Origin: Balneolaceae bacterium
Lineage (GTDB): Bacteria; Bacteroidota; Rhodothermia; Balneolales; Balneolaceae
Direction of reading: 5' to 3'
NCBI GenBank assembly: GCA_018401935.1
Contig: JAGYJQ010000005.1
Location: 97,349 to 161,348, forward strand
DNA: 64,000 nucleotides
A model generated the notes under the pieces. The model worked only from the letters and a program-made list of their open reading frames with translations, made no database searches and was not told where the DNA came from. The translations under genes were made by a program, and so were the position numbers. Shown piece after piece: positions 25,698-35,300 of the stretch (its first letter is position 1; every line of letters begins with the position of its first letter).

Positions 25698-25864
25698 AGG
25701 TGTATATTTTATTATGGTTAGTTCTGCGCTTAATAAAAGGAATTCTATAAACATTTAGAATACAGAAGTTCTTTTTTTACTTTACGGTATAAACTAACTA
25801 AAGAAAAACAGAATTACGTTTCTATTCTAATAGCGACAAAAACCCCAAATAAATTAGTACACTC

Positions 25865-26332
25865 ATGAAAAAAGCATCTCTATTACTGTTTCTAATGGCA
25901 TTTGCCATGATTGGATTCTCCTGCGGTGAATCCGAAGCAGATCGAATGGCCAGAGAACAAGCACGAATAGATTCTATTCGTGTCGCTGAACAAGCCGCAC
26001 TTGAAGCGCGGATGCAAGCCGTAGAAGATAGTTTAGCTGCGGTAGAAGCCGTCCGATTAGCGGAAGAAGCTGCAAAAACAGCCTATACATTTGATGAAAA
26101 TGGCAGTTATGTCATCCAAACCGGCGCATGGCGCTCTGAAGTAAAAGCAAATGCACTAGCTGCTCAATGGGCTAGTGAAGGTGTTTCTGCTGCTTACGTC
26201 GTCCAAACCGGCGATGAAACAACCGGTGATGTTTGGTTTCGAGTTCGACTTGGTTATTTCCCAAGCATGCAAGACGCCCAAAACTTTGGCACTGAAATGG
26301 GTCTGAGTTACTGGGTAACCACTAGAAACTAA
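25865..26332 (+). CDS. SPOR-domain lipoprotein
   Basis: 155 residues. The lipoprotein leader ends 'IGFSCGES' (Cys20). A charged helical stretch (about 24-75, Ala/Glu/Arg-rich, repeated 'RLAEEAA') leads into a SPOR domain (about 80-155): 'GSYVIQTGAWRSEVKANALA' and 'VWFRVRLGYFPSMQDAQNF'. SPOR domains bind denuded glycan strands at division septa. Likely an envelope lipoprotein at the division site. A long 3' region with a terminator follows. Confidence 0.88.
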   Translation: MKKASLLLFLMAFAMIGFSCGESEADRMAREQARIDSIRVAEQAALEARMQAVEDSLAAVEAVRLAEEAAKTAYTFDENGSYVIQTGAWRSEVKANALAAQWASEGVSAAYVVQTGDETTGDVWFRVRLGYFPSMQDAQNFGTEMGLSYWVTTRN

Positions 26333-26339
26333 GGTCTGG

Positions 26340-26521
26340 ATAGCATTTCTATTGACTATTTGATCGTATCTAATGCGTGAAAAGGCTCATTAACATGCTA
26401 AAAAATATTTTAGTTGCTTATCTCGCAAGCAATTAGTTAATTGAGTCAACGCTCAAGTAGCGTCTCTCTTGATGAATAGTCAGGGCATTATATCGGAATG
26501 ATGTAATGCCCTATTTTTTTG
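26340..26521 (+). ncRNA. candidate structured 3' UTR or small RNA with its own terminator
   Basis: A stem TGACTATT (26353-26360) / AATAGTCA (26475-26482) could close a domain. It encloses three hairpins: CTAAAA/TTTTAG (26398-26413), TTGCTT/AAGCAA (26414-26432) and TTGAG/CTCAA (26441-26456). A strong terminator follows directly. No known RNA family is recognised. It may be part of the SPOR gene's transcript or an independent small RNA; AT-rich hairpins can arise by chance, so confidence is low. Confidence 0.3.
26482..26520 (+). terminator. rho-independent terminator
   Basis: AGGGCATTA (26482-26490) and TAATGCCCT (26504-26512) form a nine-pair stem, followed by A and a run of T. It lies 150 bases after the SPOR gene and separates it from the STAS operon. 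Confidence 0.88.
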
Positions 26522-26538
26522 CATCAACTTATCTATAT

Positions 26539-26563
26539 TATACGTATACGTTTAAAATACGTA
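26539..26563. promoter_or_regulatory. overlapping ACGTAT palindromes upstream of the partner-switching operon
   Basis: TATACGTATA (26539-26548), ACGTATACGT (26542-26551) and TACGTA (26558-26563) are exact palindromes lying 50-75 bases before the STAS gene start. They could be operator half-sites of a dimeric regulator. Nothing here identifies it. Confidence 0.35.
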
Positions 26564-26612
26564 CTAACTTGCCCTATTATCCTATCGTCCTGAATACGCT
26601 GACTCACTAGTT

Positions 26613-26969
26613 ATGATGAAACACTTTACGATTACCAAACGCCAAGAAGAGCATATTGCGATTCTTGAAATAAATGGAGAACTGGATGCTCATACTGCTT
26701 TCCAGCTTGAACAGCAGTTTAAAACCTTAATTGAAACAGAGGCTTACCACATAATAGTAAACTGTTCAAACTTAGAATATATAGCGAGTGCTGGGCTAGG
26801 TGTGTTCATGGCCTATATAGAAGATATTCGAAATCTTGGCGGGGATATTAAACTATCAAATATGACCGATGGTGTCTATCATGTCTTTGACTTATTGGGT
26901 TTCCCTAGTTTGTATGATATTCATAGAGATGAATCTGAGGCTCTTAACAGTTTCAACACCCAAAAGTAG
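26613..26969 (+). CDS. STAS-domain anti-sigma factor antagonist (RsbV/SpoIIAA-like)
   Basis: 118 residues forming a single STAS domain. The phosphorylation loop reads 'YIASAGLGVFMAY', with Ser59 as the predicted phosphosite. In partner switching, the unphosphorylated protein binds an HATPase kinase and frees its target; the kinase phosphorylates Ser59 and a PP2C phosphatase reverses this. The kinase and phosphatase genes follow directly (14 and 3 bases). The start is MM; 26616 is an equally good start. No sigma factor is adjacent. Confidence 0.92.
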   Translation: MMKHFTITKRQEEHIAILEINGELDAHTAFQLEQQFKTLIETEAYHIIVNCSNLEYIASAGLGVFMAYIEDIRNLGGDIKLSNMTDGVYHVFDLLGFPSLYDIHRDESEALNSFNTQK

Positions 26970-26983
26970 TCCGGTTCAGTATC

Positions 26984-27403
26984 TTGAAAGCTTCCACATC
27001 GCATAGCATTAATGTATCCTCCTCTACTGAGCATCTGCGAGAAGTGCGCAACTTTGTTCAAAAATATGTCCAACAATTTGATGTGAATAAAAACGATTTA
27101 GACGAAATCATTTTAGCGGTTGACGAAGCTTATACCAACATCATAAAACACGCCTACAATAACGATCCCAATCAGACTGTAAAAATAGAATTAGGCACCT
27201 CTACCGACACATTATGGGTACAACTGAGCGATACTGGTTTTCATTTTAATGCGGATGAATATCAACCCCCGGATCTTCTAAAAAGAATTAAAAATAAACA
27301 ACGTGGTGGCATGGGTGTTTATTTAATTAACAAACTTATGGATTCGGTGGAATATTCTAGCGCCGGTAAAACCAATACCATATTGATGCGAAAACGGATC
27401 TAA
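26984..27403 (+). CDS. RsbW/SpoIIAB-like serine-protein kinase (HATPase, TTG start)
   Basis: 139 residues. A TTG start is used, since no in-frame ATG precedes the conserved part. GHKL ATPase motifs: N box 'LAVDEAYTNIIKHAYNN' (Asn52), G1 'VQLSDTGFHFN' and G2 'RGGMGVYLINKLMD'. The protein would phosphorylate the upstream STAS protein and, in the classical system, hold a sigma factor or another target. The target is not encoded here. The rare start codon may keep kinase levels low relative to its STAS partner (inference). Confidence 0.9.
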   Translation: MKASTSHSINVSSSTEHLREVRNFVQKYVQQFDVNKNDLDEIILAVDEAYTNIIKHAYNNDPNQTVKIELGTSTDTLWVQLSDTGFHFNADEYQPPDLLKRIKNKQRGGMGVYLINKLMDSVEYSSAGKTNTILMRKRI

Positions 27404-27406
27404 CCA

Positions 27407-29203
27407 ATGAATGGATCTAGTTCAAATGATCGAGCCCTTCAATTAGGGCGTTTTGAACAGCATACGCTCTTAGAGACTGGCCGGGATCTAATTGAGTCTC
27501 AAGATCCAGCATTCATTTTAAACAACTTACTTCTGATCAGCCTTGGGAAATTAAGAGTAAGTAGCGCCTGTATCATCGAACACAGACCGGGTGAAGACCG
27601 TTATGTCATCTCAAAAGGAAAAGGTCGTTTTTCCCATCTTGAAGGCCAAATGCTTACCCATGAGCCCGAAATCGGGAGTTTAAAAAAAGGGGTCTACCAC
27701 TCCAGCGAACTCCCTGAACTTTTTGAGGGGCTAGAGCTCTCAAAGGATGCTGTGATGTTTCATTTGAGAACATCTACCCATCATATCGGATTTCTTTGTA
27801 TTGAACCCACCTTTAGATCTGAGGCTATTACATCAGAGGAACAGGATTTCATTGAAAATTTATGCCTTATTACCTCGGCTACGCTTTCTAGCTCAAGAAT
27901 GTTTGAAGAATTAAAAAAAATAAACCGACGGCTCGACAGAAAAGTCCATGATTTAGATTCGCTTTTTGAATTAAGTAAGGACTTTAACCAAATGCAGTCA
28001 ATTGATGAGTTAAGTCGAACCATGAAGTTTGCTTTATTAGGACAACTGTTCGTAAATCGCTTCCTGTTTTTATTCAAAGAAGGGGGGCAGGCAAGAGTGT
28101 TGGTACAATCTGGACTTCAAATAAAAGCCCCGGAACATAATCCCTTAGTACTTTTTGACATACCAAGAGTAATGGCCGTCGAGACTATGGCTGAATATGG
28201 GGGTAATAGCTCCTCAAAAGATGAACTAGAAGCTTGGGCTACCTATTTAAGCCAACAAAAAATTCATTATGTATTGCCCGTTCAATCTCAAGGAGAAACT
28301 TTAGGGGTTATAGGCATAGGCAACAAAAGTACAGGACAGGCCCTAGCTGTTGATGAGCTTGATTTTGTTCTATCATTAGCCAATCTAGTTGTTCTTAACA
28401 TTAAACGAATTCAATTACTGCAAGAGCAACTACTCAATCAACAATTTCAAAAAGAATTAGAACTAGCTCGAACCATTCAGGAGGGCTTACTACCAAAAAA
28501 ATTACCCACTATAGAGGGTTTGGATGTAGCAGCCATCAATATTCCCTCAAAGCAAATAGGTGGCGACTATTTTGATTTATTCCGGTTGAATGATAGAGGA
28601 CACCTATTAAGTATAGCCGATGTTACAGGTAAGGGTGTTCCTGCGGCTTTACTCATGGCTAATTTACAAGCTATGATTCACGCCTTAGCCTTGCAGGATA
28701 CCACTCTCGAAGCTGCCACAGGGACCATAAACGATTTTATATACACAAATACCCCAGCAGATAAGTTCATTACCTTCTTTTGGACTAAAATTGAAGCTGA
28801 CGGAAAAACCCTCAAGTATGTGAATGCTGGTCATGACCATCCCATTGTTTTTCGCAGAAAGAAAACTGACCCGATGGATGAACCTAACGCACAAGTTGAA
28901 CAAATCGAATTGAATGAAGGAGGTTTACTCTTAGGCGCTCTTCCAACATTAGCCCCCTATACGGTTTCGTATTTTACCTTAGAAGCCAATGATGTAGTAA
29001 TTTTCTTTACTGATGGAGTGACCGAGGCCATGCACCCTACAACTGAGGAGGAGTACAGTCTAAAACGGCTAAAAAAAGTAGTCTTGGGGCACTTAGATAA
29101 AACAGCGGAAGAAATAAAAAACGCCATTATATCCGAGGTCAACGAATTCTCAAATCACATACGGTTCGATGACTTAACCCTAATTGTGGTCAAGAAAGAA
29201 TAG
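27407..29203 (+). CDS. GAF-domain PP2C (SpoIIE-type) serine phosphatase, RsbU-like
   Basis: 598 residues. The N-terminal half looks like two GAF-like sensor regions (about 20-165 and 190-340) joined by helical linkers ('MFEELKKINRRLDRKVHDL', 'LLQEQLLNQQFQKELELAR'). A SpoIIE/PP2C domain (about 370-598) shows 'GGDYFD' (Asp387), 'SIADVTGKGVPAALLMA' (Asp405), 'NAGHDHP' and 'FTDGVTEA', with the metal-binding Asp residues intact. It would dephosphorylate the STAS protein of the same operon on receiving a GAF signal. There is no membrane segment, so the sensor is cytoplasmic. It converges on the MltF gene with a four-base gap. Confidence 0.92.
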   Translation: MNGSSSNDRALQLGRFEQHTLLETGRDLIESQDPAFILNNLLLISLGKLRVSSACIIEHRPGEDRYVISKGKGRFSHLEGQMLTHEPEIGSLKKGVYHSSELPELFEGLELSKDAVMFHLRTSTHHIGFLCIEPTFRSEAITSEEQDFIENLCLITSATLSSSRMFEELKKINRRLDRKVHDLDSLFELSKDFNQMQSIDELSRTMKFALLGQLFVNRFLFLFKEGGQARVLVQSGLQIKAPEHNPLVLFDIPRVMAVETMAEYGGNSSSKDELEAWATYLSQQKIHYVLPVQSQGETLGVIGIGNKSTGQALAVDELDFVLSLANLVVLNIKRIQLLQEQLLNQQFQKELELARTIQEGLLPKKLPTIEGLDVAAINIPSKQIGGDYFDLFRLNDRGHLLSIADVTGKGVPAALLMANLQAMIHALALQDTTLEAATGTINDFIYTNTPADKFITFFWTKIEADGKTLKYVNAGHDHPIVFRRKKTDPMDEPNAQVEQIELNEGGLLLGALPTLAPYTVSYFTLEANDVVIFFTDGVTEAMHPTTEEEYSLKRLKKVVLGHLDKTAEEIKNAIISEVNEFSNHIRFDDLTLIVVKKE

Positions 29204-29207
29204 ATAA

Positions 29208-30719
29208 TTAACCCGCTATTTTTACGTTACTGAATCCTAAAATTCCTTTGGGTTCAGGCCTAGATTCCTGACTTAACACAATAATTGCCTTATAGGTATT
29301 ATATCTATTTAAAATATTTTGGACGTATTGAACCGTCTCAATTCCTCTGGCATATCCGTGACGAGCTTGTTCATAATATTTTGGTTCCATCTTTTTTAAT
29401 AAGGACGGTGCTACATCTGCCCATTTATTAGGATCTTTATTGTGATCCATGGCAATTCTTCGGGCATCGGCAACGTGTCCAGCCCCAGCGTTATAGCTAG
29501 CCAAAGCAAACGACCAGCTTTCCAATGAATCCATATAAGAATAATGGCGCAGATGCTCGGATAGAATACGGGCTCCTTCTCGAATATTGATTTCAGGAAT
29601 AAGTAGCGAATCGGCGCTTTGTTCTGAATATTTAGGGATTACCTGCATAATGCCAACAGCACCTGCCCAACTCACCACCGTCGGATCAAATTTAGACTCT
29701 TGAGCAGCCACCGCAGTAAGCATAACCCAATCCAATCCAAATTCTGCGGCCACTTGTTGCATCAAGCTGTCATAAGGAGATAATGCCCCTATTTTTTGCT
29801 GATCTTTAACGGGATTAAAGTAATCGGCCATTTGCCGACTCCCTTCAAAATATTTTTTTCGTAGTACATTAAGAAACTCACTACGCTTCGGAGTTCCATG
29901 TTCATCAATCCACATATGCTGGGATAAAAAGGAATTTACCTGCTTTTCTAATATTGGCGCATTGGTACGTAATGCCCAGGCAATATCATCATTCCGAGTG
30001 AGAACAGGGCCTTCTATCAATCCGCTCATATACTTTTTTGACGCCTGTAATATATGATCATCCGCAACCGTAGCTAGAACTTCTCCCCGGGCTAAGTCCA
30101 TAAGGATACTTTCAGTGGAACGCTCTTCTTCTATGACATTGAGTTCCAAATTCCATCCCATGTCCATTAATCGTAGCAATACGGGATAGTAGGAGCTATT
30201 TTTTTGGACAGTTATAGGAATACCTTCTAGCTCATTAACCTGATAGGGGGTATACCCTAATGCCGAGGATACAACAACTACCTGATTTACTTTATTATAG
30301 GAGCGCGAAAAACGTAGCCATTTCGAGCGTTCTTCGTTGATCGTAAGATTATCCGCAATGATATCTCCCTTCCCATTATTCAACAGTTCAATTGGTGATT
30401 GATTGGGCGCAGGTATTATGACTTCAACGCTAAGACCGTGAGATTTGGCAAAAGCCTGAACAAACTCATATTCAAAACCAGCCTGAATACCATGATCTAA
30501 AAAATAACTCCCCGAACTATAACGAGTGATCATCCTGAGGACCCCTTCTTCTTTTATCTGATCAAAATCTCTAGATATGGGAGCTGAAAACTTACTAGAT
30601 ATGGATTCAACAGCTTTATTCTCTTCTATTTTGCCACTACAAGAGAATAAAAGAAACGATCCTAAACCTAAGTATAGGGTTTGTTTATAGCGTTTCGATA
30701 TGGTAAGAATAGGTGACAT
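29208..30719 (-). CDS. mltF: MltF-like membrane-bound lytic transglycosylase
   Basis: 503 residues. The lipoprotein leader ends 'LLFSCSGK' (Cys27). Residues about 55-290 form a periplasmic-binding domain of the SBP_bac_3 type; residues about 310-480 are an SLT domain with catalytic Glu341 in 'AVAAQESKFDP' plus 'GAVGIMQVIPKYSE' and 'ALASYNAGAGHV'. This is the MltF architecture: a transglycosylase that cuts the MurNAc-GlcNAc bond with an anhydro product and is regulated by its binding domain. Located in the outer membrane facing the periplasm. Confidence 0.93.
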   Translation of the reverse strand: MSPILTISKRYKQTLYLGLGSFLLFSCSGKIEENKAVESISSKFSAPISRDFDQIKEEGVLRMITRYSSGSYFLDHGIQAGFEYEFVQAFAKSHGLSVEVIIPAPNQSPIELLNNGKGDIIADNLTINEERSKWLRFSRSYNKVNQVVVVSSALGYTPYQVNELEGIPITVQKNSSYYPVLLRLMDMGWNLELNVIEEERSTESILMDLARGEVLATVADDHILQASKKYMSGLIEGPVLTRNDDIAWALRTNAPILEKQVNSFLSQHMWIDEHGTPKRSEFLNVLRKKYFEGSRQMADYFNPVKDQQKIGALSPYDSLMQQVAAEFGLDWVMLTAVAAQESKFDPTVVSWAGAVGIMQVIPKYSEQSADSLLIPEINIREGARILSEHLRHYSYMDSLESWSFALASYNAGAGHVADARRIAMDHNKDPNKWADVAPSLLKKMEPKYYEQARHGYARGIETVQYVQNILNRYNTYKAIIVLSQESRPEPKGILGFSNVKIAG

Positions 30720-30844
30720 TCTTTTTAGCCTTGGCGGGAGATAAAATATTATTTTGCTCCTAAGGCATTGATAAATATACGGAATATTTTTGAATGATAC
30801 TTACTAGTGGCTTTATCGTGATTTAAAGACTCACTGAAGCCTGA

Positions 30845-31876
30845 TTATCGGGATTTTTTGGCCCATGTTAAGAGAATTCCTAGGAATATAACGCCCATCC
30901 CAACCAAGGACCAAAACAGGGGTATTTCACCAAAGAGAATAAAAGCAACAACCGAAGATAATACGGGTTCAAATAGAATAAGGGTCGATAATAAGGTTGG
31001 TGAAACAAACTTGACCGCGTAATTCAAGCTGCCATGCCCAATAATTTGGGGACCTAATGCTAAAGCCACTCCCACCCATAACAAGGAAGGATTTAAAAGC
31101 TCCCTAAGCCCTAGGCTCTCCCCACTAACCGAAGCTACGATTCCTTTCAAGAGCACGGAGTCGGATGCATTAATCCATCCCCATTGCGCTGCACCATACA
31201 GACCAAATAAAACGAAGATCGCGGTCGCAGCGGCCCATCCATATACTGGGACAACATACTCTATCCAGCTGGTTTGTTGCCGAATATGATTGCCTACTAA
31301 AAAGTATACCGCAAAAATTATGGCCGCTAGCACAGCAAGGGCATTCCCTAATACAGGATTTGGATACATACCCTCGGCAGCTTGATCACTAAAGCCTAAA
31401 ATAATGGACCCGATAAATGCAATGAACACACCTACCCAAACAGTCCATTGAAATCGATACTTAAACGCTATTCGCTCAACCAAAATAAGCAGTATTGGAT
31501 GAATAGTGACTAAAACCGAGGCAGAAGCTATAGAAGTATAATAGATGGAACTAATCCATGCAATCAAATGAAGGCCTAAGCTTGCGCCAGCTAGGACCAT
31601 CCACCAAAATTGTTTCGATTTATCGCTTTCTTGTACACCCTTTAGTTCTCTGGTTGTGCCTTGTGTTTCCCTGAATTTTTTTCTCTTATACCAAAAATAA
31701 AAGGGTAACAAAATGATATAAGCGGTAAGGGTTCGGACGACCGCGAGCAAAAAAGGCGAACTATCCGAAGCAAAACGAACCAATACTGGAGAAAAGCCAA
31801 TTGCCGAAAGGCCTATTCCCATGATTAGGAATACTCTCCACATGGGGATCTCTTGAGTGGGGTTACCGCTATGCAT
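30845..31876 (-). CDS. EamA/DMT-family transporter
   Basis: 343 residues, about ten membrane segments arranged as two EamA repeats ('GLSAIGFSPVLVRFASDSSP' opens the first; 'FEPVLSSVVAFILFGEIPLF' is in the second). A charged loop of about 25 residues ('ETQGTTRELKGVQESDKSK') interrupts the first repeat. DMT proteins export or exchange metabolites and drugs; the substrate is unknown. It is followed 27 bases ahead on the same strand by DUF4293. Inner membrane. Confidence 0.85.
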   Translation of the reverse strand: MHSGNPTQEIPMWRVFLIMGIGLSAIGFSPVLVRFASDSSPFLLAVVRTLTAYIILLPFYFWYKRKKFRETQGTTRELKGVQESDKSKQFWWMVLAGASLGLHLIAWISSIYYTSIASASVLVTIHPILLILVERIAFKYRFQWTVWVGVFIAFIGSIILGFSDQAAEGMYPNPVLGNALAVLAAIIFAVYFLVGNHIRQQTSWIEYVVPVYGWAAATAIFVLFGLYGAAQWGWINASDSVLLKGIVASVSGESLGLRELLNPSLLWVGVALALGPQIIGHGSLNYAVKFVSPTLLSTLILFEPVLSSVVAFILFGEIPLFWSLVGMGVIFLGILLTWAKKSR

Positions 31877-31902
31877 TTATTTGGGCTGCATTTCTATTTA
31901 GA

Positions 31903-32310
31903 TTAACGCAGACGGTCCATAGATTTAACAAGTTCTTCATCGTTACGAACCCCACGAACAGCTAAAAACTGCACACCGAATGCGATGGTAACCAGGCCAG
32001 CACCGATTGCTTCGTCCCATAAATAGGTGCCTATTCCACCAAGTGAAAAGAGAATTCCAAAGGAACCACCCACTAACATTATTTGAAATAATTGGGCTAT
32101 CCGAATGGTTTTCATCTGTTGTATTCGATTCGAATATTGGAAAATCGCCCACAAACTAACAAGCATAGAAAATGCTGCAACACCTATGAGCCCAATCCAT
32201 ATCCAATCTTGCGGCCCTTCCACTGCTCTTTTAAAGAGAGCCGTAGCAAACATGGATCCATTTAGTATAATACTACTTATTAAGTAGACGGTTTGAACAC
32301 GTTGAATCAT
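31903..32310 (-). CDS. DUF4293 family membrane protein
   Basis: 135 residues, four membrane segments. The start 'MIQRVQTVYLISSI' and the end 'NDEELVKSMDRLR' match the DUF4293 family, which is limited to FCB bacteria. The function is unknown. It lies 12 bases downstream of the RND efflux gene on the same strand, so it may be co-transcribed with the efflux operon. Confidence 0.88.
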   Translation of the reverse strand: MIQRVQTVYLISSIILNGSMFATALFKRAVEGPQDWIWIGLIGVAAFSMLVSLWAIFQYSNRIQQMKTIRIAQLFQIMLVGGSFGILFSLGGIGTYLWDEAIGAGLVTIAFGVQFLAVRGVRNDEELVKSMDRLR

Positions 32311-32321
32311 ACGTCAATAAT

Positions 32322-35300
32322 TTATTCCGTTATGGGTGAGCTTTCTTTTTGACCAAAAAACAGTTGCTGCATTGATTGTTTACCTCGCTCAATAACACTG
32401 TATAGCACAGGTACCAATATTAGAGTAAGGAAAGTAGAAAATAACAGTCCAACAATTACGGCTATAGCCATTGGTCCCCACCATGCTGCCTGCTCACCTC
32501 CCCAATAAATATATTCTCCTAGATGTGTGAAAAATTCGAGGGGGTTATTCACCAGTGTGATAAAATCAAAATTAAACCCTACGGCTAGCGGTACCAGGCC
32601 TAAGGTAGTAGTAATTGCCGTTAGGATTACAGGTCGAAAACGTACTTTACCTGCCTGTACCAAGGCCGAGCGTAAATCAAGACCGTCCCTGGTTCGTAAA
32701 ATATCCACATAGTCGATAAGTACAATAGCGTTGTTTACTACTACCCCAGCTAATGAAATAAGCCCCAAAAAAGCCATCAGCCCAAAAGCCATCTGAAAGG
32801 TTACCAATCCGTAAAACACCCCTGCTGTTGACATGACAACCGAACTTAAAATGATTATAGGCTTCACTATCGAATTGAATTGAGATACCAAAATGAACGC
32901 AATTAAGAAAACAGCAATCAAAAAGGCTCTCCCTAAAAAAGCAAACGATTCGTCTTGTTCCTGCTGCTGACCCGTCCACTCATAATTATATCCTGGGGGT
33001 AAACCGCCCAGATACGTAGCCAATACTTGCTGAGCTTCTGCTAAGACTGCGTTGGATTGATAGCCAGAACGGACATCGGCACTCACCGTTATTACTCGCT
33101 CAGATTCTTTGTGCCGTATTCCACCGAAACCGTCACTAATCTCCCAGGAAGCTACTTCAGAAAGAGGTATTTGTACACCCTCATGAAACACAGTTAAGTC
33201 TGCCAAAGTACTTAAATCATCGCGATATTCTTGAGCAAGACGAACTACTATCTCATATTCTTCCTTACCGTCTCTAAATTTTGAGGCTTCTACTCCATTT
33301 ATTGCTTGCCGAACGGTCATCCCAATCATATTGGTGTTCAGTTCATATAAACCTGCTTTTTCCCGATCTACTTCCACTCGTATTTCTGGTCGCGAATCCG
33401 GTAGATCTGTTTCTAAACCATCCATTTTTGCAAAAATTGAATCGGCTTCCAAGGTGCTTAACACGTTATTAGATATTCTCGTTAATTCCGTCATATCAGG
33501 ACCAGAAATCTCTAAATTAATGGGGGGGCCGGTTGGGGGGCCATCTTGAGGTTTTTCAACGGTGATTTTAGCCCCTGCTATAACTCCATTAAGATCATTC
33601 CGCATATACTCCATCGCCTCAAAGATATCTCCCTGACGAAGTTCATAGTCGACAAAATTTATGGCTACCGTTCCTTTGTGAGTAGAATTACCACCCCCTC
33701 CAGCAGGGTCACTTGATATAGCAGCACCTGAAACCGCTAATATGGTATTAATATCACTCGCCTGTGGAATATTTTTTACGCGTTCGGCAACCTTATCTAC
33801 AACAGAGCGGGTAAACTCTACGTCAGAGCCAATTGGGGTTTCAATCTGAACATAGACATCCCTCGGGGGTATATCTTCTGGAAAGAATTCTGTCCCAGGA
33901 TTGAACACTCCTAAGACAACAAAGCTCATAACAAGCACAAAAAAGGCAATTCCAACCGTTTTAAGCCGGTTATTTAGGGCCCACACAAGTGAATTTTCAT
34001 AGGTGCCTATGAATACATTCAACCCATCTGCTTGCCACCATTTCCCAGTTGGTGCTAAAACATATTTATTTAACAACCATAATAACAATCCAAGGACAAT
34101 GAGCATAGTCCATGTAACAAAACTACTTAATACCAAGACTAGCAGCACCAAAGCCAACATACCATAAAGAATTTGTTTACCCCGTTTGGTCAACTGTGCT
34201 TTGTTGGTATCACCATCTATGGTCATGAATAAAGCACATATCACCGGGTTAATAATTAGTCCAACAAATAAAGAACTACTCAGGGTAATGATTAGTGTTT
34301 TTGGTAAGTACCCCATAAACTCTCCCACCGTACCAGGCCAAAAAATCATGGGGAAAAAAGCCGCAAGTGTGGTGGCCGTTCCCGCAATAATTGGCCCAGC
34401 AACCTCTCCTGTCCCTTTTTTTGCGGATTCAAAATTATCATACCCTTCTTCGAGATATCGATAAATGTTCTCTACAACTACGATAGCATTGTCCACCAAC
34501 ATTCCTAAGGCTAATATCAAAGAGAATAAAACAATCATATTCATAGTTATGCCGAGTGCACTTAGAATGATGAACGACAGAAACATAGAAAGCGGAATGG
34601 ATATTCCTACAAAGGAAGCGTTACGGACTCCTAAGAAAAACAGCAGAACACCAATAACCAAAATAAGTCCAGAAATGATATTATTTTCCAAACTGCTTAC
34701 CATATTCTTTACATCTTTGCTCTGATCGTTGGTAATTTTGTAGGTGGTTGTAGGGGGCAGAGTTGGTAAGGCGTCCTCTAAAATGGCACTTACCCGATCA
34801 TAGGTTTCTAATATGTTTTCACCCGTACGTTTTTTTACACCTAGGGTAATTACTGGAGATTCATCCAAGGTTGAGTAGGTTTCTCTTTCTTTAAATCCAA
34901 AGGTCACGTTGGCAATATCTCGAAGATAAATTGGTTTGCCTTCGTTCACCTTTAACACCACATCCTCAATTGGAGCCGTCTCTTGATATTGACCTGGCAC
35001 ACGCAACAAAAAACTCTTGGTTCCAACCGATATATCTCCACCAGGGATGGTCACGTTTTCAGCACTAATCGCACCAATTATGTCACCAAAGCTAAGGTTA
35101 TAATATTTTAATTTGGCCAAGTCTACATCAACCTGTACTTCTCGTTCTAACCCACCTGTAAGATCTACCCCTAAAACCGTTGGGATAGCCTCAATTTTAT
35201 CTTGTAGGTCTTCGGCTATGTTTTTTAGAATTTCTAAGTCATAATCTCCCGATAAATTGATCTGCATAATGGGAAACTCACTCAAATTCACTTCTTGAAC

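Noticed and set aside
26340..26521. 6S RNA or another known RNA family for the structured region
   Set aside because: The fold lacks the long duplex with a central bubble typical of 6S RNA, and no family signature is recognised, so it is only reported as a low-confidence candidate.
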